Shown here in pieces: positions 12,201-25,399 of a DNA stretch of 64,000 nt. The DNA comes from Glandiceps talaboti (taxonomy: Eukaryota > Hemichordata > Enteropneusta > Spengelidae): positions 13,539,709 through 13,603,708 of the forward strand of contig NC_135565.1 in assembly GCF_964340395.1 (NCBI RefSeq), given 5' to 3'. The notes beneath the pieces were generated by a model. The model was not told where the DNA came from. It saw only the letters and a program-made list of their open reading frames with translations, and did no database searches. The translations under genes and the position numbers were made by a program. The stretch's first letter is position 1; each line of letters begins with the position of its first letter.

Positions 12201-13576
12201 ATAAATTATGTGCTTCGAAATTACTAGAAGGTCTTCATCTGCAGATCTACATGCACTGTACTTATATTACAAAGGACATTGGAATGTACTGTAAACCTGA
12301 AACTTTTGTGAACAACTTATTTTTGGTTCTTTTGCTGGAAAACAAATACATGAAAATACATGTAAGTAGTGGCTACAGTGCCTAAAAACAGAGTACACCA
12401 GGCTTAGAAATGTGTAAACATTAGTCTTAAGTTTGGGAACTAGTTGAAGACAGTAAAATTGCAAAATTGCTTATTTTGCTAGAAAATTAGAAAATAAGTA
12501 GTGGCTATCCATAAATACAGGACACCAGACTTGAAAATTTGAAAGCATTTGGAAACTAGTTAAAAACTAAAATTGGAAGAATTTTTATTTGCCAAAAATA
12601 TCTAGGTTTACTTTGGTTCATTATCAGGTACTTTTACGTACTTTGTGTTGTGTGAATTAAAACAATAGTACAATAAATTATAAATTCTACTTCAACATAC
12701 TAAACTGTAGTCACTAAATCTACAAATCTACATATTAGCAGTCCGTTGATCATTTCCACAATAATAAAACTGCCTCTCCAACATCATATACATGATTGAT
12801 TGATCATTAGTATTTTGTGATTGAAGATTGACCAAAAGTTATTTAAGTGTATACAAGTAGCAAATACAGTTATTTTTGGTGATATATTTACATGGATCTT
12901 TGTAAAGAGACCACCAGGTTACCTGGATGTATAAAAAGAAACAAACAAACAAACAAATAACAAAGATTTACTTAAGTTTATATCAAGAATAAACAACCTG
13001 TAATAACGCAACTTTGTTGTATCGTGACCACCCTTGAATAGAATATTAGCTCACAAGTGACTGGTTTAAATCAACATTTCGACATCTACAGTTAAAAGTG
13101 AACAACTTCCCTTCCTATCTCTACCAGGGGGTATGTATATAAATAACCACAATTTTAGCTAAAACCAGATTTTAATTCGTATTCGCTGTAAAAACTATTT
13201 GGGGAAAGATTCAGTTTTTTTAGAAACATACATCTATATGTATATATACATGTACAGTATGTGTCATCGTCTAGAAATGCAGTTGTCGGTGTCACCCTTG
13301 AACTCAACTCACCCTATCCACAGTGAAATGATAACTGGCTTGAGTGTGTCTAACTACCATGAACAGTATCAGTATTGTACTGTGGTCTGTCATATGAGTA
13401 GTTGTGTGCAATCTTATCTACCAACAAATTTGTTATGATTGGATATAAATAGATTAGTGTAGTCCCGATCTCTTTGTTAAATATTCATATGTTAGTTTTC
13501 ATGATAGCTTGGGTTGTACTCATGGTCTGTCATTATGAAAGTCATTTCGATTCCTTCTTTATGACAGCGAACAGCG
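9204..13576. other. Intronic DNA, mostly unique
   Basis: AT-rich, with no gene-like frame. Small local repeats only: ATAATATG-type words at 11868-11898, and AAAC repeats near 12940-12955. At 12310-12560 a 'GTAGTGGCTA...ACACCAG' segment occurs twice in direct orientation. Confidence 0.5.
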
Positions 13577-13870
13577 GACGGCGTCTATTATAAATGTAAT
13601 TTCAGTTTGGTGACGTCACTTACAATGTATATACGTCATCTCAATTCGGCGATATCTCAATAACGTCATTTTAATTTGACGCATCTACGTTGTATTATAT
13701 GTTATACATAATTTTGATTCGCAGATAGCGTCTATTATAAACGTAATTTCAGTTCGGTGACGTCATTTATATACGTCATCTCGATTCGGTGTTATCTTAA
13801 ATAACGTCATTTTAATTTGACGCATCTACGTTGTATTATAAATTATACGTAATTTTGATTTACTCTTTAT
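13577..13870. repeat. Direct duplication (about 147-bp unit) rich in CRE-like motifs
   Basis: Two head-to-tail copies begin at GCGTCTATTATAAA (about 13581 and 13728). Each contains GGTGACGTCA (TGACGTCA at 13611 and 13758), ATACGTCATCT, AACGTCATTTTAATTTGACG and CATCTACGTTGTATTATA. A third partial unit follows at 13865-13890. The density of ACGTCA words is striking for AT-rich DNA and fits binding sites of CREB/ATF-type bZIP factors, although a tandem duplication also multiplies whatever it contains. Confidence 0.7.
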
Positions 13871-14859
13871 TATAAATGGATGGCGTGTCTATTATGAACA
13901 TAGTGTCAGTGAGATGATATCACTGTTATAAATATCATTTCATTTTGATGATGTCACGACACTGTTTTAGAGCGAATAAATATCACAATTAAGAACATAA
14001 TTTCAAATTAACATATTGAATAAAAAGCATGATTATAAACATTTCATAATTTCAAATAAACGTATTGAAAGTAATGAATGAATAATTAGTAATTAGTGAA
14101 GTGTTGTATTTATTGATGTAATAATATATGCACCTTCCAAACAAAATTTTCTTTTCCATTTTCCAACCAAAAATTATAAGAAATCATTCAAATGTATAAA
14201 CTTGAGAAAGAAATATGATGTTTATAATAATGTATTTATATTTATATTTATATTTATATAACTTAGGTTTCTATTGTTAGCAGGGTTTTATGTTTCCATA
14301 ATTGTCATTGAATTGTTTGAAATTGTAAATTTTACGAAATTTCCATTGCTCTATGATTGATATTATTACGCTGTGGTATTTTGAAATCCAATGAATTGCA
14401 AATTTGGTGAATTTTTAAGAAGTCTTAATAAGTGTGTTGAAGTTTCAAATATTGGTACACAAATTGATCACATGTACCAAGATATCTTTGTATTTGTATT
14501 TGAATGTGTATTTGAGTAATTTAAATGAAATACTGTCGGAGTTGAAAATACTGAAATGTACTTTGTTATAAAATCTATTCAAATACGAACGTTTCAAATA
14601 AGTTGTACTGTCAGGTAGAGATTCACGAGGGAGGGGAGATTGGTGTGGGGTGATACAAGAATGTTTGGGGATGGGGGGGGGGGGTGATTGCGGTGGGATC
14701 TCAGGTGATACAAGAATGTTGGCATAAACATGCTATAACAGTATGAGTCATACTGGCTATAAATAGTGGCCATAATGGGCTGATAACAATAGGTCTGTCC
14801 AAGCAGGTGATGTATGCCCCTTATGGCAATAATTCAAGTGTCCCTGTCTTGTAAGTTTA

Positions 14860-15260
14860 TTACGCTAGAGAATTGGATTGTCACTTTACATAGATCGTAC
14901 AATCTTGTACTACTTGCCTTTTCACCTGTCGACTTCGTGCAGACGTAGTGTTTTTGTTGAACTGACTTTGTATTTTTATACTAAGGCTTCTACCTGTCGA
15001 CTTCATGCCGGTGTAGTGTTTTGTTAACCTTATGTGGAGTGTACAAATTTGTATTGTGTTTTTAGCTGTCGAGTTTTAAGTAAAAGACCTGGTGTTCTTT
15101 TTTAGGTGGAGATCATACAAGCTTGGACAACTAAGGCTTTTCACTTTTTTGGCTTCATTCATGACTGGTATCGGCATCATGTAGGCCTGGTGTTTTGTTA
15201 CAGCGGAGATCATTTCAACTTGTATGAGTACTCATTTTCTCACCTGCTGGCAAGTTTGAC
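14860..15260 (+). repeat. Degenerate tandem repeat of about 100 bp
   Basis: The block TTTTCACCTGTCGACTTCGT with a following GTAGTGTTTT recurs as CTACCTGTCGACTTCATG, then as GCTGTCGAGTTTT, then as diverged versions near 15135 and 15238. GGAGATCATACAAGCTTG and GGAGATCATTTCAACTTG are matching neighbours. The open frame at 15106-15402 falls across this array and is not a recognisable protein. Confidence 0.5.
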
Positions 15261-16464
15261 AAAACACAGCCTCTATGAACAGAACTGCGTGAACAGGATC
15301 TTCACACATGCCTGTTCATACAGGTCTGATTTAGGTTCATCAAGTGCTATCGTGACATTGAACTCAAGATCTCTCTTTACGATGAATCAATACCATGGGT
15401 AGATTTAGACTAGATTTAGGTGGAAAGACAGTGTCACTGTGTACATGTACAGCAGTTCTCTAAACCCAGTGCAAAGTTTTTTGAGGGAACACTTTCAATG
15501 TTAAGATAAGTAGTTTTCATTGAACTGTTCTCTATTACCCCTTCCAGAGTTTGTAGTACAAATTACAATCACATGGAAATAGTTGTTGGCAACAATACAT
15601 AAGGAAATGGCATTGCTTCCTTGTCCAGGTAGCAATGTGACTCCTTCAAATATAAACTCTATCGATAATATATATTGTTCAAGTCAAATAACACCAGAAA
15701 CCATGTACATACAGACCTGTACATATACCCTTTGATGAATTGATTAGTTTATAAACTTATGAAAACTTAGAGAAAATTTTATTCGAAAAACCATAAGATC
15801 TCAGAGCGGGAGAGTGATTAAAAAAAAATTTATACAAATGTAAATAAAGTTTAACAATTATTAGTTTATTTTAGAGATACACAGCTGTTTCACTTCAACA
15901 GCTATAAATCAGATTTAACGAAACAGATGTGTACCAGCTGTTTGAAAAAAATATGAAAAGCTATATAAAAAGGAAGTGTTAACGGCTATATACATAGATG
16001 TATATATTTACAATGTATTGCAGGAGGTAACAATTCTTTCTTTGTAGTGTCGGTCATGTGTTCAATGATGTAGTTGTATAATGTAATGTTCTATCATGTG
16101 ATCGCAGTGTTCCACCTTGTAATCATAGTGTTCAACCAGCAACCGAAGTGTTCCACATAATTTATTTCACTTTATTGATCACATGATATAACCATTGGGT
16201 CCTCCTGATTTCAAATAGTCAGCATGGTTTCGTAGTGTTCCACCATTTTCAAAATTTAATGTGCCAATGTTTTCTACATTGTACCACCTCTAGTTCGTAT
16301 GGTACATTGTGTATATGTATGCTATGACACAGCACCCTCATGTACATGTATCTGGCAACCAGTTTCACATACATGTAGAGCGAGGCCTTGAGGGTGGATC
16401 CGATCGACATGATTTTTCTTATATTTACACCGCTTTGTATCTGTACCAAATTTTACATTAGTCA

Positions 16465-16660
16465 TGTTTGCAGGTGGAGTAGATGTGAGCCAGGAATCGA
16501 TTCTGACAATGCGATGCCCCATAGTTCGGTTTGCAAACTGATTACATGTAACCCGGGGCTCGATTCTGGCAATGTCCCTAAGTCCTGTTTGCAGATGGAA
16601 TAAGTCAGAACTTGATTCTGACAATATCCCTCTGCTGTAAGTGTCATAGTCAGTCAGAAT
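16465..16660. repeat. Tandem repeat of about 65 bp
   Basis: Three diverged units share 'GTTTGCAG' or 'GTTTGCAAA', 'CGATTCTGACAATG' or 'CGATTCTGGCAATG', and 'CCCTAAGT'-like ends. The overlapping open frames on both strands between 16249 and 16732 are a by-product of this array. Confidence 0.55.
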
Positions 16661-16859
16661 CGAGTTCTGTACTCCAGCTGCAAAGCTGGACTGCATATTT
16701 ATTGCATGAGGTAACCCCAGTAGTAGTATCACTATGGCTGTATCTACTAGACTGTATTGGCATGCGTTGTTGTATCATATCCATGCCGGTTGGAATCCAA
16801 TCTTCAGGTGTACATACAATTGCTTTGTACCGGGTTAATAATAAATAACTCCCTGCTTT

Positions 16860-18240
16860 GCTAAGAATCGGAACTTTACTGTTGACACTCAGAAACAGCT
16901 TTGTGAAATTCATAATAAAAGTTAAAACGTATTGTGAGAGAATGACTTGTTGATCATTTCATCTCAAAATAGCATCATTGTTTGGTGTTTGTGACTCATT
17001 GTTTGGGACGACTGAACTTTACACAATGAATGTATGAAAATAAAAAAACAGAAAATATTGTTGTGAGGGAATGGCTTTATGAAACATCATACAAAGTATC
17101 TATTCTAAATGATGTATGTATTGTTCGCAGTCAGTGACTCATGATTTGTTTGAACTTTGCACAGAAATTTCTTGAAAACATGTATGATGAAATAATCCAA
17201 GTTGTAATAGCATGATGAGGGAGTGATCTTGTGAAAGCAGAGTTACTGAAAATTATTTCATTGCGTGAAGTTAGTAACTCACTATTTTTCAAAGACTAAA
17301 TCATAAATGTCGTGGCAAAATAAGGCATCGTAGAAATTATTTTGCAAGAGTGAATGTTCATGAACTCAGCCTTGAGTCAAGTTGTGTGAGGATTTTTGGC
17401 TACCACCCTCCGTCAACCGACTCGTCTTGTTGGGGCTTGGTTCATACATGTAGTTTCAGATTTCTACTCTCATCCATTACGCATACTCTCGTATTTATTT
17501 TCTCTTCGACATAAATTTCATAGTTCAAATGAAAATTTCTACCCACAGACTGAAAGTAAAAACATTTTTCTAAGTGAATCCCAATTTTTTTGCTGATATC
17601 TCATCAGCATTGTCAGAATCTTCAGAGACATGGGAACAGTCCATTGTAGTACACCACTGATGATGTTGATAAGATGCCAGTGGAATTTTAGCATTTGCTT
17701 CCAAAATTTGTTTGAGTCAGTATGAGTAGAAATTTTTAGTTAGAAACTGGAATTTATTTAGTTGAGAAAATATAGAAGAGAATTCTATGTGGTGTCATTT
17801 TAACCCAAAATAATTGGAGTGACAGATGCATTGTATGAGTGAGTCCGTATTTTGTATAATATACATGTACTGCCTACATGTAGGTAAAACTCTTCTCAGC
17901 AGTACTATCTGAACTTTACACAAAGAACCTTCAAGATGTTTGTCGTTGAGATAACACAATGTTTTAGGAGAAATATTTTATACAAATTTAAATCAACTCA
18001 AATAATTTTTGAACATTGCTACTTTTCTAATACTGTGTGAACTTTACACAGAGAACTGACGTCTTCAAAATACATCGAAAAATATTTAGAAGTTCTCAAC
18101 GAAGAGATTCTATGTAACATATGAACACACATAATATGTGTACACATATAGCTGATGTCATGATTTACTGTGATAATAAAAACGATGAACTTTACACACC
18201 GAAGTGATGTCCTTCAGATGCATGTTATTTTATAGAAATT
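16860..18240. repeat. Long, highly degenerate tandem array (units about 125-150 bp)
   Basis: The word TGAACTTTACACA or close variants appears near 16872, 17023, 17153, 17912, 18034 and 18188. Between them are 'GTGAGGGAATGACTTGTGAAA' type segments and 'AGTGACTCATTGTTTG' segments. The units have diverged strongly and the middle (17400-17850) is barely recognisable, so this is probably an old array. Confidence 0.4.
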
Positions 18241-18503
18241 GTTTGCAGAGAAAGAAAAAGATTTGAAGTGATATATATTTTGTATATTTGTATAGTACTG
18301 TGATGATTAAAATATTTTATTGCTTTGTTTGCTTTCCTAGAAATCATAAACTTACTTCCTAGAAAAGTCACCTTAATCATAATTTTTACAAAAGTTTGAG
18401 TAATTAAGAAAGTTTAAGTTATTCTTTTCAAAATTTTCAGAATGTTGGTTGAACATACTTATTGCAAATTGTGATCAACAAAATAACATCTAAACAATTA
18501 CTG

Positions 18504-18856
18504 TAGATATTAATTATTCCCCAATATTTGTCTTTGTTCAGTCAAGGAAAATATGAGTGACCTAAGGGGCCCTGTCACTACGAGTCGCTAAACGAGTAGT
18601 GAGAACTCTAGGTCCTGAGTTTTCTGGCAGAATGAAGGAAAATATTGGGGAATAATATAATTATACCATCACCAGTAATATAAAAAAAAAAAGTCGTGGA
18701 AAATAATGACAATTTTGAGCGTTTTGACTCATATGTCGAACACAGTAGAACCAATAACGTAGAAACATGTTGTCGTGACATATACATGTACGTGTGTTGT
18801 CAGGACATAGAACGACCAGAGTATATATTCCATATTTTTTGTCAAACCTGGCTTGT
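18504..18856 (-). mobile_element. Hairpin-ended repeat family H, copy 2
   Basis: The reverse complement matches the copies at 8853 and 45077 block for block. The hairpin part is 18510-18660, with arms ATTATTCCCCAATATTT and AAATATTGGGGAATAAT. The other part (18690-18856) contains, on the minus strand, ACAAGCCAGGTTTGAC and GGTTCTACTGTGTTCGAC. A poly-A run at 18682-18692 lies between the parts. Confidence 0.8.
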
Positions 18857-18859
18857 GCA

Positions 18860-20490
18860 TGGTCTTAAAGTACTTACTGTTTTTCATTGTAATATATTTC
18901 AGTGTTATAATCATAATTTCAAATATATTTGTCAGGAAAAAAATAAATTTGGGGAGAACTATTTAATTACTGGCTAAATTCAATAAAAATTGAAGACATT
19001 TACATACAGCTGTGTGTAGGGCTCTTCACATGTTGTTATCAAGTATTGCTTCCAAGTACTTGGTTTCCAGAAAATTATGAGGACATAGTGACATCATAGC
19101 AGCTTTTGTTATGTAAATTATGGACGATGCCATTATTATGTAGGGAGAGCAATGGTATGTATTCGTGATTAGAATAACATCCCTGTGATATCATATTATA
19201 TGTAATGTTTTCTGTCAGCCTTCAAGAAGGCCATCTACAGTTGCTGTATTAGCAGGAGGTCTAAGGAGTTGGTAGATTGCAATAAATCCCTACGGAGGTG
19301 TAAAGAAGGTTGCAGATTTTTAGACCGCCTTGATTATATCCATGTTAGTTCTGGGGTGTTCAACAGAGTAACAATGTGAGATTTCCATGAACAGTGTAAT
19401 CAGTGTTTTCACAAAAGTTTTGGAATTCAAGATGAAAGTTGTTACTCCTGTAGGTAAATTTACAATGTATTATACTAGTACATATACAAATGTAAGTACT
19501 GTGAAATACTAAATTTTAATTTATTTTGCCTGTTTTCATGGGTTTGGTTTTTCAGCCAAAATAAAATCTCTTGAAAATCCTTTTTATTCATAGTTACTCG
19601 GCATACCTTCCTTTAGTAATCAGTAAATATTAGGTACAGGAAATTCAGAGAATTTTTCTTTTCAGTGAAAATTTAATCCAGGTCTTCGTTGCCACACTAC
19701 CAAGTTTCATCATTGATTTCCATCATGTATTTAAAGTAAGTTGTGGATGTTGTGGGAAAAAAAGAAAAAAGTTGTGGATTTCCTTGAAAATAAAGTATTT
19801 GACAATATTGACTTTAAAAAAGCCACTGAAAATAATTCTTAGAAGTTAATGTGTGCAGAATAAAATTCATTTTGAATGCTTTAACTTTTGGCTTTGGTAG
19901 ATTAAAATTAATTAGGAAGGGGTGGGGGTGGGGGTGGGGGGTTTAATTTTACTTGGGTAAAATGTTACTACCGTACATTGTATTAAGCACATACCACACT
20001 TATGTAATGATACCACTGTACATTTTTGGTGGTTTGATTCTATTGACAGACTAAACAAATAGTAGAAATCACATTGCAAGATTTCCCAATTTGGCTGCCC
20101 CAAGTGAATTCATGTACATCGTGGCATATTCTAAATAGACATCGTCACGTCTACGTGTTCTGCTATGCTCTGAAGGGTTAATTCCACTATACATCAATGA
20201 CAAGTTAGAAATAGCATCCATTCTAAATTCATGGATGTAGGAGACTTATCAGTGTCATTCAAATTTCATTATTTTTTTTTATGTACATTATGTAGAGTTT
20301 CTCACTTAGCTCAGTCTTGATCCTTTGAAAATGTCAAATCGGACTTAAAAGTGATACATCATTATAAGTCATTCCTAGACATACATGGCTTCCAGCCCTC
20401 CATTCTTACCACACCAGCAGTACCATCATTTATCAACCATTTGTATGAATGATTCACTGTTCAATATGTTAAATAAAAAGACAGCGTTTT
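18860..20490. other. Intronic DNA, nothing recognised
   Basis: AT-rich unique sequence with a G-rich run at 19918-19940. The short minus-strand frame at 19912-20103 begins outside any conserved context and ends in a run translated from that G-rich tract. Confidence 0.5.
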
Positions 20491-20493
20491 GGG

Positions 20494-20800
20494 GCTTTAG
20501 TGACCTTTGACCCTGACAACCTCCCAGGGATAAATTGTTTGGGGCTTCAGAAGTGACATTTGACCTTGAACACCTCCCAGGGATCAGTTGTTACATGTAG
20601 GACCCTAGATTTCTTGTTTCAGCAGAGGTGTTCTGAAACATTGTCCAGGTTCAAAGGTCGTGCAGTCACTAACCTCTGACCTTGGGAAGCTCTCAGTAAG
20701 GATTATAGATTAGTTGTTAGGTCCCTAGATTCTGTGCTTTGTCATATACAGTAGCCAAGGTTAACCTTTGTTTGGTGACCTTTGACCTGTGGGATATTAA
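20494..20800 (+). repeat. Degenerate tandem repeat with DR1-type nuclear-receptor words
   Basis: TTTTGGGGCTTTAGTGACC is followed by TTTGACCCTGACAACCTCCC, and about 65 bp later a diverged copy reads TTTGGGGCTTCAGAAGTGAC. Two weaker copies follow. TGACCTTTGACC occurs at about 20499 and again, as TGACCTTTGACCT, near 20778. That word is the direct repeat with one-base spacing bound by RXR, HNF4 and COUP-type receptors. Function is not shown. Confidence 0.45.
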
Positions 20801-21469
20801 CAGAAAGTAAAACGGAAAGTTTTATACGTTTGTACATAAAAATGTAGTCTTAGAAAGTTGACTATAAATTCTTAACAATAGCAACAAAACAGTCTGAAAA
20901 CCGATATGTTTAGAAAAAATGTATCGTTGACCATGAATTCAGGAGAAAAGAGTTAGTAAACTGACAATCAAGTTTAACTTCCAGTTGGGTGAACTTCGTG
21001 AAATACAAATGGAGCTGAACAATACAAGGAAATGTGTAACCCAAAGTAAAGTAGTTGACTTGGTTTTAAAAGAAAATCCAGTCTTATTTTCTGGCCGTAT
21101 AAATCCATTAAATTGAAGAAACTAAAGGTTGATTTGGGTTTTCACCATGATAAGTTAAAATTTATCTGCATGTGAGTTACGAAAGGTTTTAATTTAACCA
21201 TGTTTTTTAGTTGAAATACTTTTTAAATGTAACGAAGCACATGGATGCAAATTTACTACATTTTCGGTGTCTGTACGAAGCTAAGAATGAGTGAAATCAC
21301 TATCCTGTATTTTTATGTATGTAGTTTTAGGAGTAGTAGTTTATTGAGGTTGTATGATCAGATAGTCATATATGATATTAGGAGTTAAAGAATGTACTAT
21401 TTTCGGGCAGAGAAAAAAAATGGCTGTTTGCATCCATTTTGAGAGTTTGTTGCTCGTCCTTCCATAGAA

Positions 21470-21800
21470 GACGGGCTGTTTGACAGTTTGTGGGCTTTTA
21501 TTACCAGAGAAAAGATGGCTGTTGGTGTCAGTTTGGTGAATTTGAGGTCAATGGTGAGAGAGAGAAAGAGAAACATAGAGAGAAAGAAAGAGAGGGGAGG
21601 GAGAAAGAAAGAGAGGGGAGGGGAGGGAGAAAGAAAGAGAGGGGAGGGAGAGGGAGAGGGGAGGGAGAGGGGCATGTTTGTGTGATTTATGAGAGTTTGT
21701 GGTTCTTTTTGTGTTAATTTTCAAAGTTTGTAGGTCTTTCTGCAGGGGAAGCTAAGGTCTGTTTGTGTCACTTTTGAGACTTTGTGGGTCTTTCTGCACC
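21470..21800. repeat. GA-rich tract flanked by a degenerate tandem repeat
   Basis: 21553-21672 is almost pure purine (AGAGA, AAAGAGAGG and GGGAGG words). On both sides the segment 'AGTTTGTGGGTCTTTCTGC' or variants recurs about every 55-65 bp. The purine tract produces the lysine/arginine/glutamate-rich frames seen on the + strand here, and they are not genes. Confidence 0.7.
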
Positions 21801-22029
21801 ATTAATGATGTGTGGACTGACAAGACAGACCACCGCCATATGGTACAGTCCGTTAACTACTGAATGTAAGAAAATACACTGACAGTGGAAAGAAAACAGA
21901 AGTACTGGTATGTGTGTGTATCTTAACGAGGCCAGTGTGACCCATTCTACTGAAATTTTCATGGGTTATCTCAGCAAATTCCAGATTTCAAAGTGTTGAC
22001 CAAAAAAAACTGATCTTAGATAGTGTTTC

Positions 22030-22310
22030 AAGGTATCAGAGTTTCATCCAATCAGAAGTCAAGTCTATCTCCATTATATCAATTCTAATTTCCGGTTTCA
22101 TATTTAGTAACCAATCAACAGTCATGTTTATGAACTTATATGATAGAGCATTTTAATCACAATCATGTTTTCTATTTGCATGCAATATCAACCATTCAGA
22201 TTCGAGCTTTCATATTCAGTAAACCAATACAAAGTGCTGTTACATCATGAGTAAAGTTTTGCTACATTTTCATCCAATCAGAGGTCAAATTTCAAATAAT
22301 GTCCAATCAC
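22030..22310. repeat. Old direct duplication
   Basis: 'TCATCCAATCAGAAGTCAA' near 22044 recurs as 'TCATCCAATCAGAGGTCAAA' near 22270, and 'TTTCATATTTAGTAACCAAT' recurs as 'TTTCATATTCAGTAAACCAA'. CCAAT words are frequent as a result. Confidence 0.4.
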
Positions 22311-22339
22311 AATAGGGGTCTCAATGCTTTCTTTAGATG

Positions 22340-23760
22340 AAGATCTTTATTTTGCATTTTGTTGGTAATGTTGTGAATGAATTTATTATCGAAGCAATTG
22401 TCTGTGATAACATGAACTTTTGTGTTTGTACATGTATATGTGTATGATGCATATGGTGAATAATTATAGTGTATTTTGAGAGTAACTCTGGAATTCCTCC
22501 TGGCCTGACCAAATATTGTTGTTATTATTGTTCACAGTTTTCAAAACATACCTATGAATCTCAGGAATTTACACATATTTTAATGTTGACTCATTTCATA
22601 ATGTATTCCTGGTGTGAGAGGAGGAGGGGACTCGGATGTAAATGTGACTCAATATACTGCAGTCTATGGTCATCCTGCATTGAATCTCAAGATTTCTCTT
22701 TTGCTGGGTCAGAGATGATGTGATACCATGTTAACATCTTGACTACAACAAACCATGTTCAACGTACAGTATTTAGGGTGGTACTGAGTTGTGTTGGGCA
22801 GCATGAACCAGTAAAACACCGATTATCAAACATCCCAGGAGACCATAATTTTGTTTTAATATGCAGACAGCAACTTTGTAGGGTTGGCATTATTATCTGT
22901 GTCCAGAATACATATATGCATCTACTCAATAATTTTTCTAAACAAAATGAAACAACGTCAAAAATGTGTCCTGATGTTTGATGTGTACATGTATGGCACA
23001 GAAGTGTTTATCTTAAAGTTTGTGAATTGAAGAAACAATCATTAAAAATGGTAATGTTAAACTTTCTGTTTACTTATATACCATGAAGCACAGATCGTGA
23101 TGTTGTGAGAATTGGTAAAATATGATGGTAGATGTGAAATTTTTTGTACTGGCTAATGTAGCACACGTGTAAAGTTTCTATCGTTCAATCACAGATGTTT
23201 TTGAAAAAAAAGGCATCATGTACAAGTCTGTGCTGGTATTGGGTTTAGTGTACATTCTAATTTCTAGAGTTCACAGCCAGTTTGGCGTCCTACCAACTAC
23301 TAATTGCACATAGTAAACACAGTCCTAGCCTTGAATCCATGCTAACTGCAGGGCATTTCACCTCTTAGCAGTAGAACAAGACAGCATGGATTCCAGACTA
23401 ACACATTGCAGGTATATGAATTCAACTTTGAAAAGTTTGAATGTAGTCAGAGAGACTGGAGTCGGCTTTAATACAGTGTATTGTAATATATTCATGGTTG
23501 ACAGGCTATTACAGGCCAATTGCTTTTAGAATGAGTTTGAAGTGAGCTCAAATTTACCTGATTAGCCTATGATTGAAATAATAGCAGTTGTTCTCCATTC
23601 TGTGGTGAGCAATGAATGAACTTACTGTCGATGTGTATATCATACCATGAAGTGTGTACATGTAGGTGGTTTGAACCTCAAGGCTTCCTGTCCTATTAGG
23701 GTTGCTAGGAAATCACCAAGTGAAAACATTGTGTAAATGTGAGTCAGCGTGGTTACAACC
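22340..23760. other. Intronic DNA, nothing gene-like
   Basis: Open frames at 22469-22723 and 22739-22981 encode peptides without recognisable motifs. A short inverted repeat (TTGAATCCATGCT and AGCATGGATTCCA) lies at 23332-23396. Confidence 0.45.
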
Positions 23761-23764
23761 ACTG

Positions 23765-24015
23765 AGGTGAAAATTTACGTGCAAATTTCAACGTATTGGG
23801 ATAATTTTTGAGAATGTTACATCCAAGTTGGAAGCTTTGGAGGATGGAGGGCCAGTACGATTGAATGTGTCGGATGAACATTTTATAAATTTAAACATAC
23901 TGGAGTAATTTTCATAGAAGTTTTGGTGCATTGAAGGCCAGTATGGGCACAATCACTCAGTTGAACATTTTACATGCAAATTTCAACATATTGGACTAAC
24001 TTTCAGGAATGGTAT
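23765..24015. repeat. Tandem repeat of about 115 bp, 2.3 copies
   Basis: GTGCAAATTTCAACGTATTGG recurs as ATAAATTTAAACATACTGG and ATGCAAATTTCAACATATTGG. 'GGAGGGCCAGTACGA' recurs as 'GAAGGCCAGTATGGGCA'. Confidence 0.55.
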
Positions 24016-24747
24016 TTTTGAACTGTCCCCTCTCTTGTAATAAATAGTCTACAAGTCAAAAAATGTGAGTGTCTGGTCGGGTCATGGTATCAAATTTTAA
24101 TTTAAATAGTAATTTATATATGTATATGGGTTGCAGCAAGGAAATATATGTAGTCGATATGTCTATGTTGAATACCTACATTGTACACTACAACAAGTCT
24201 GGATGCCAACTGTGGGAGTGAAGGTATAAATCATAACAATACTGTATAGCAACTAGACTACGTTACAACTTAATACGAGTGCAAATATGAATGTATGAAA
24301 ATAATTTTTATGAATTTTATTTTTGGTTTGTCCCTTTCTGGTAACAGTTTTTTTTCTACACAAAATGGGAAAGTGTTTCATTTGATACTGTAATATTTAT
24401 ACACATTGGTTAAGATGGGGAAATAGGAGTCTTTCTGTCTATACATCTAGCACCTACAAGTCTATGAATATAATGCAGTCTTTGGTTTGATTTCAGTTAA
24501 CTATAGGATTTTGAACTCAGATAAGATTGTCTGGATTTTGTCTGTGATAAGTCAGACAGAGCCAGCAAGAAGTAATTTGGATTTTAGACAGATTTAAATA
24601 AATTGAGAAAGATATCTGTATTGATTGATAAATTTTTTTTTACATGTTTACATGAATTAACATGTCACAATTTGAAAAAAAAAATTGGAGGGGGAAGATG
24701 GGGACTAAGATTTGCGAAGTGTTATATATGTACTATACAATAATATG

Positions 24748-24970
24748 CCGTTTTCCGTCTTGTGGCAGGTCTCATGAGATCCCGCGTGAGCCATTGCATC
24801 CATGGCAACCACTTGAGGGTAGTCAAGGTGAAAGTGTCAAATGCTTAGCAACACTATTGTTCTAAACATTTCATATGGCCATGGTGAAAGCTTGACCATG
24901 ATCACACGTTTGACAACCATTGTTACTTGGCATATTTACATAACTCGCAAGATTTGCAACGAGACGTAAC
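24748..24970. mobile_element. TIR element family N, copy 1 (about 223 bp)
   Basis: Imperfect inverted repeats of about 30 bp: GTTTTCCGTCTTGTGGCAGG inward from the left, and on the other strand GTTACGTCTCGTTGCAAATC inward from the right. The interior includes AAAGTGTCAAATGCTTAGCA, ACACTATTGTTCT, and CTTGACC...ATCACACGTTTGACAACC. It matches 57580-57805 throughout. No coding capacity. Confidence 0.7.
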
Positions 24971-25399
24971 ATCTCTAATCTGCAATGTAGGAATCTTGTA
25001 AAATTTACATTTCTTGCCAAGCGTAATACTACATGTATACATGTATGTATACATTTTTAAAAAAAATTCAGATTCAAAGGATTTCACTGGTATCTAAATT
25101 CAGGTGATGGATTGGTCTTGTCAGATTTGTACTGAGAAGTTGGGTTTAGTTGATGATTTGGTTTTGAAAAAAATAACATAACAATGCTTTCTTTTGTTAT
25201 ACACAATCTATTATTCTACTGCCACACTAACATCAGAGTATGAAATCTAAAATTTGACGTCCAGTAAATAAAAGAAGGCTTATGCATAACCCACTACAGA
25301 GTCCAATTTAGTCACACACCCTCAGAACAACACATGATATAATTTTGTGACTCCCCTTCCTCTCTAGCCAACTACACAGGCCAATGGCAACACTAACAC

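Noticed and set aside
15106-15402. 98-codon frame beginning MEIIQAWTTK
   Set aside because: It falls across a degenerate tandem repeat and shows no family resemblance.
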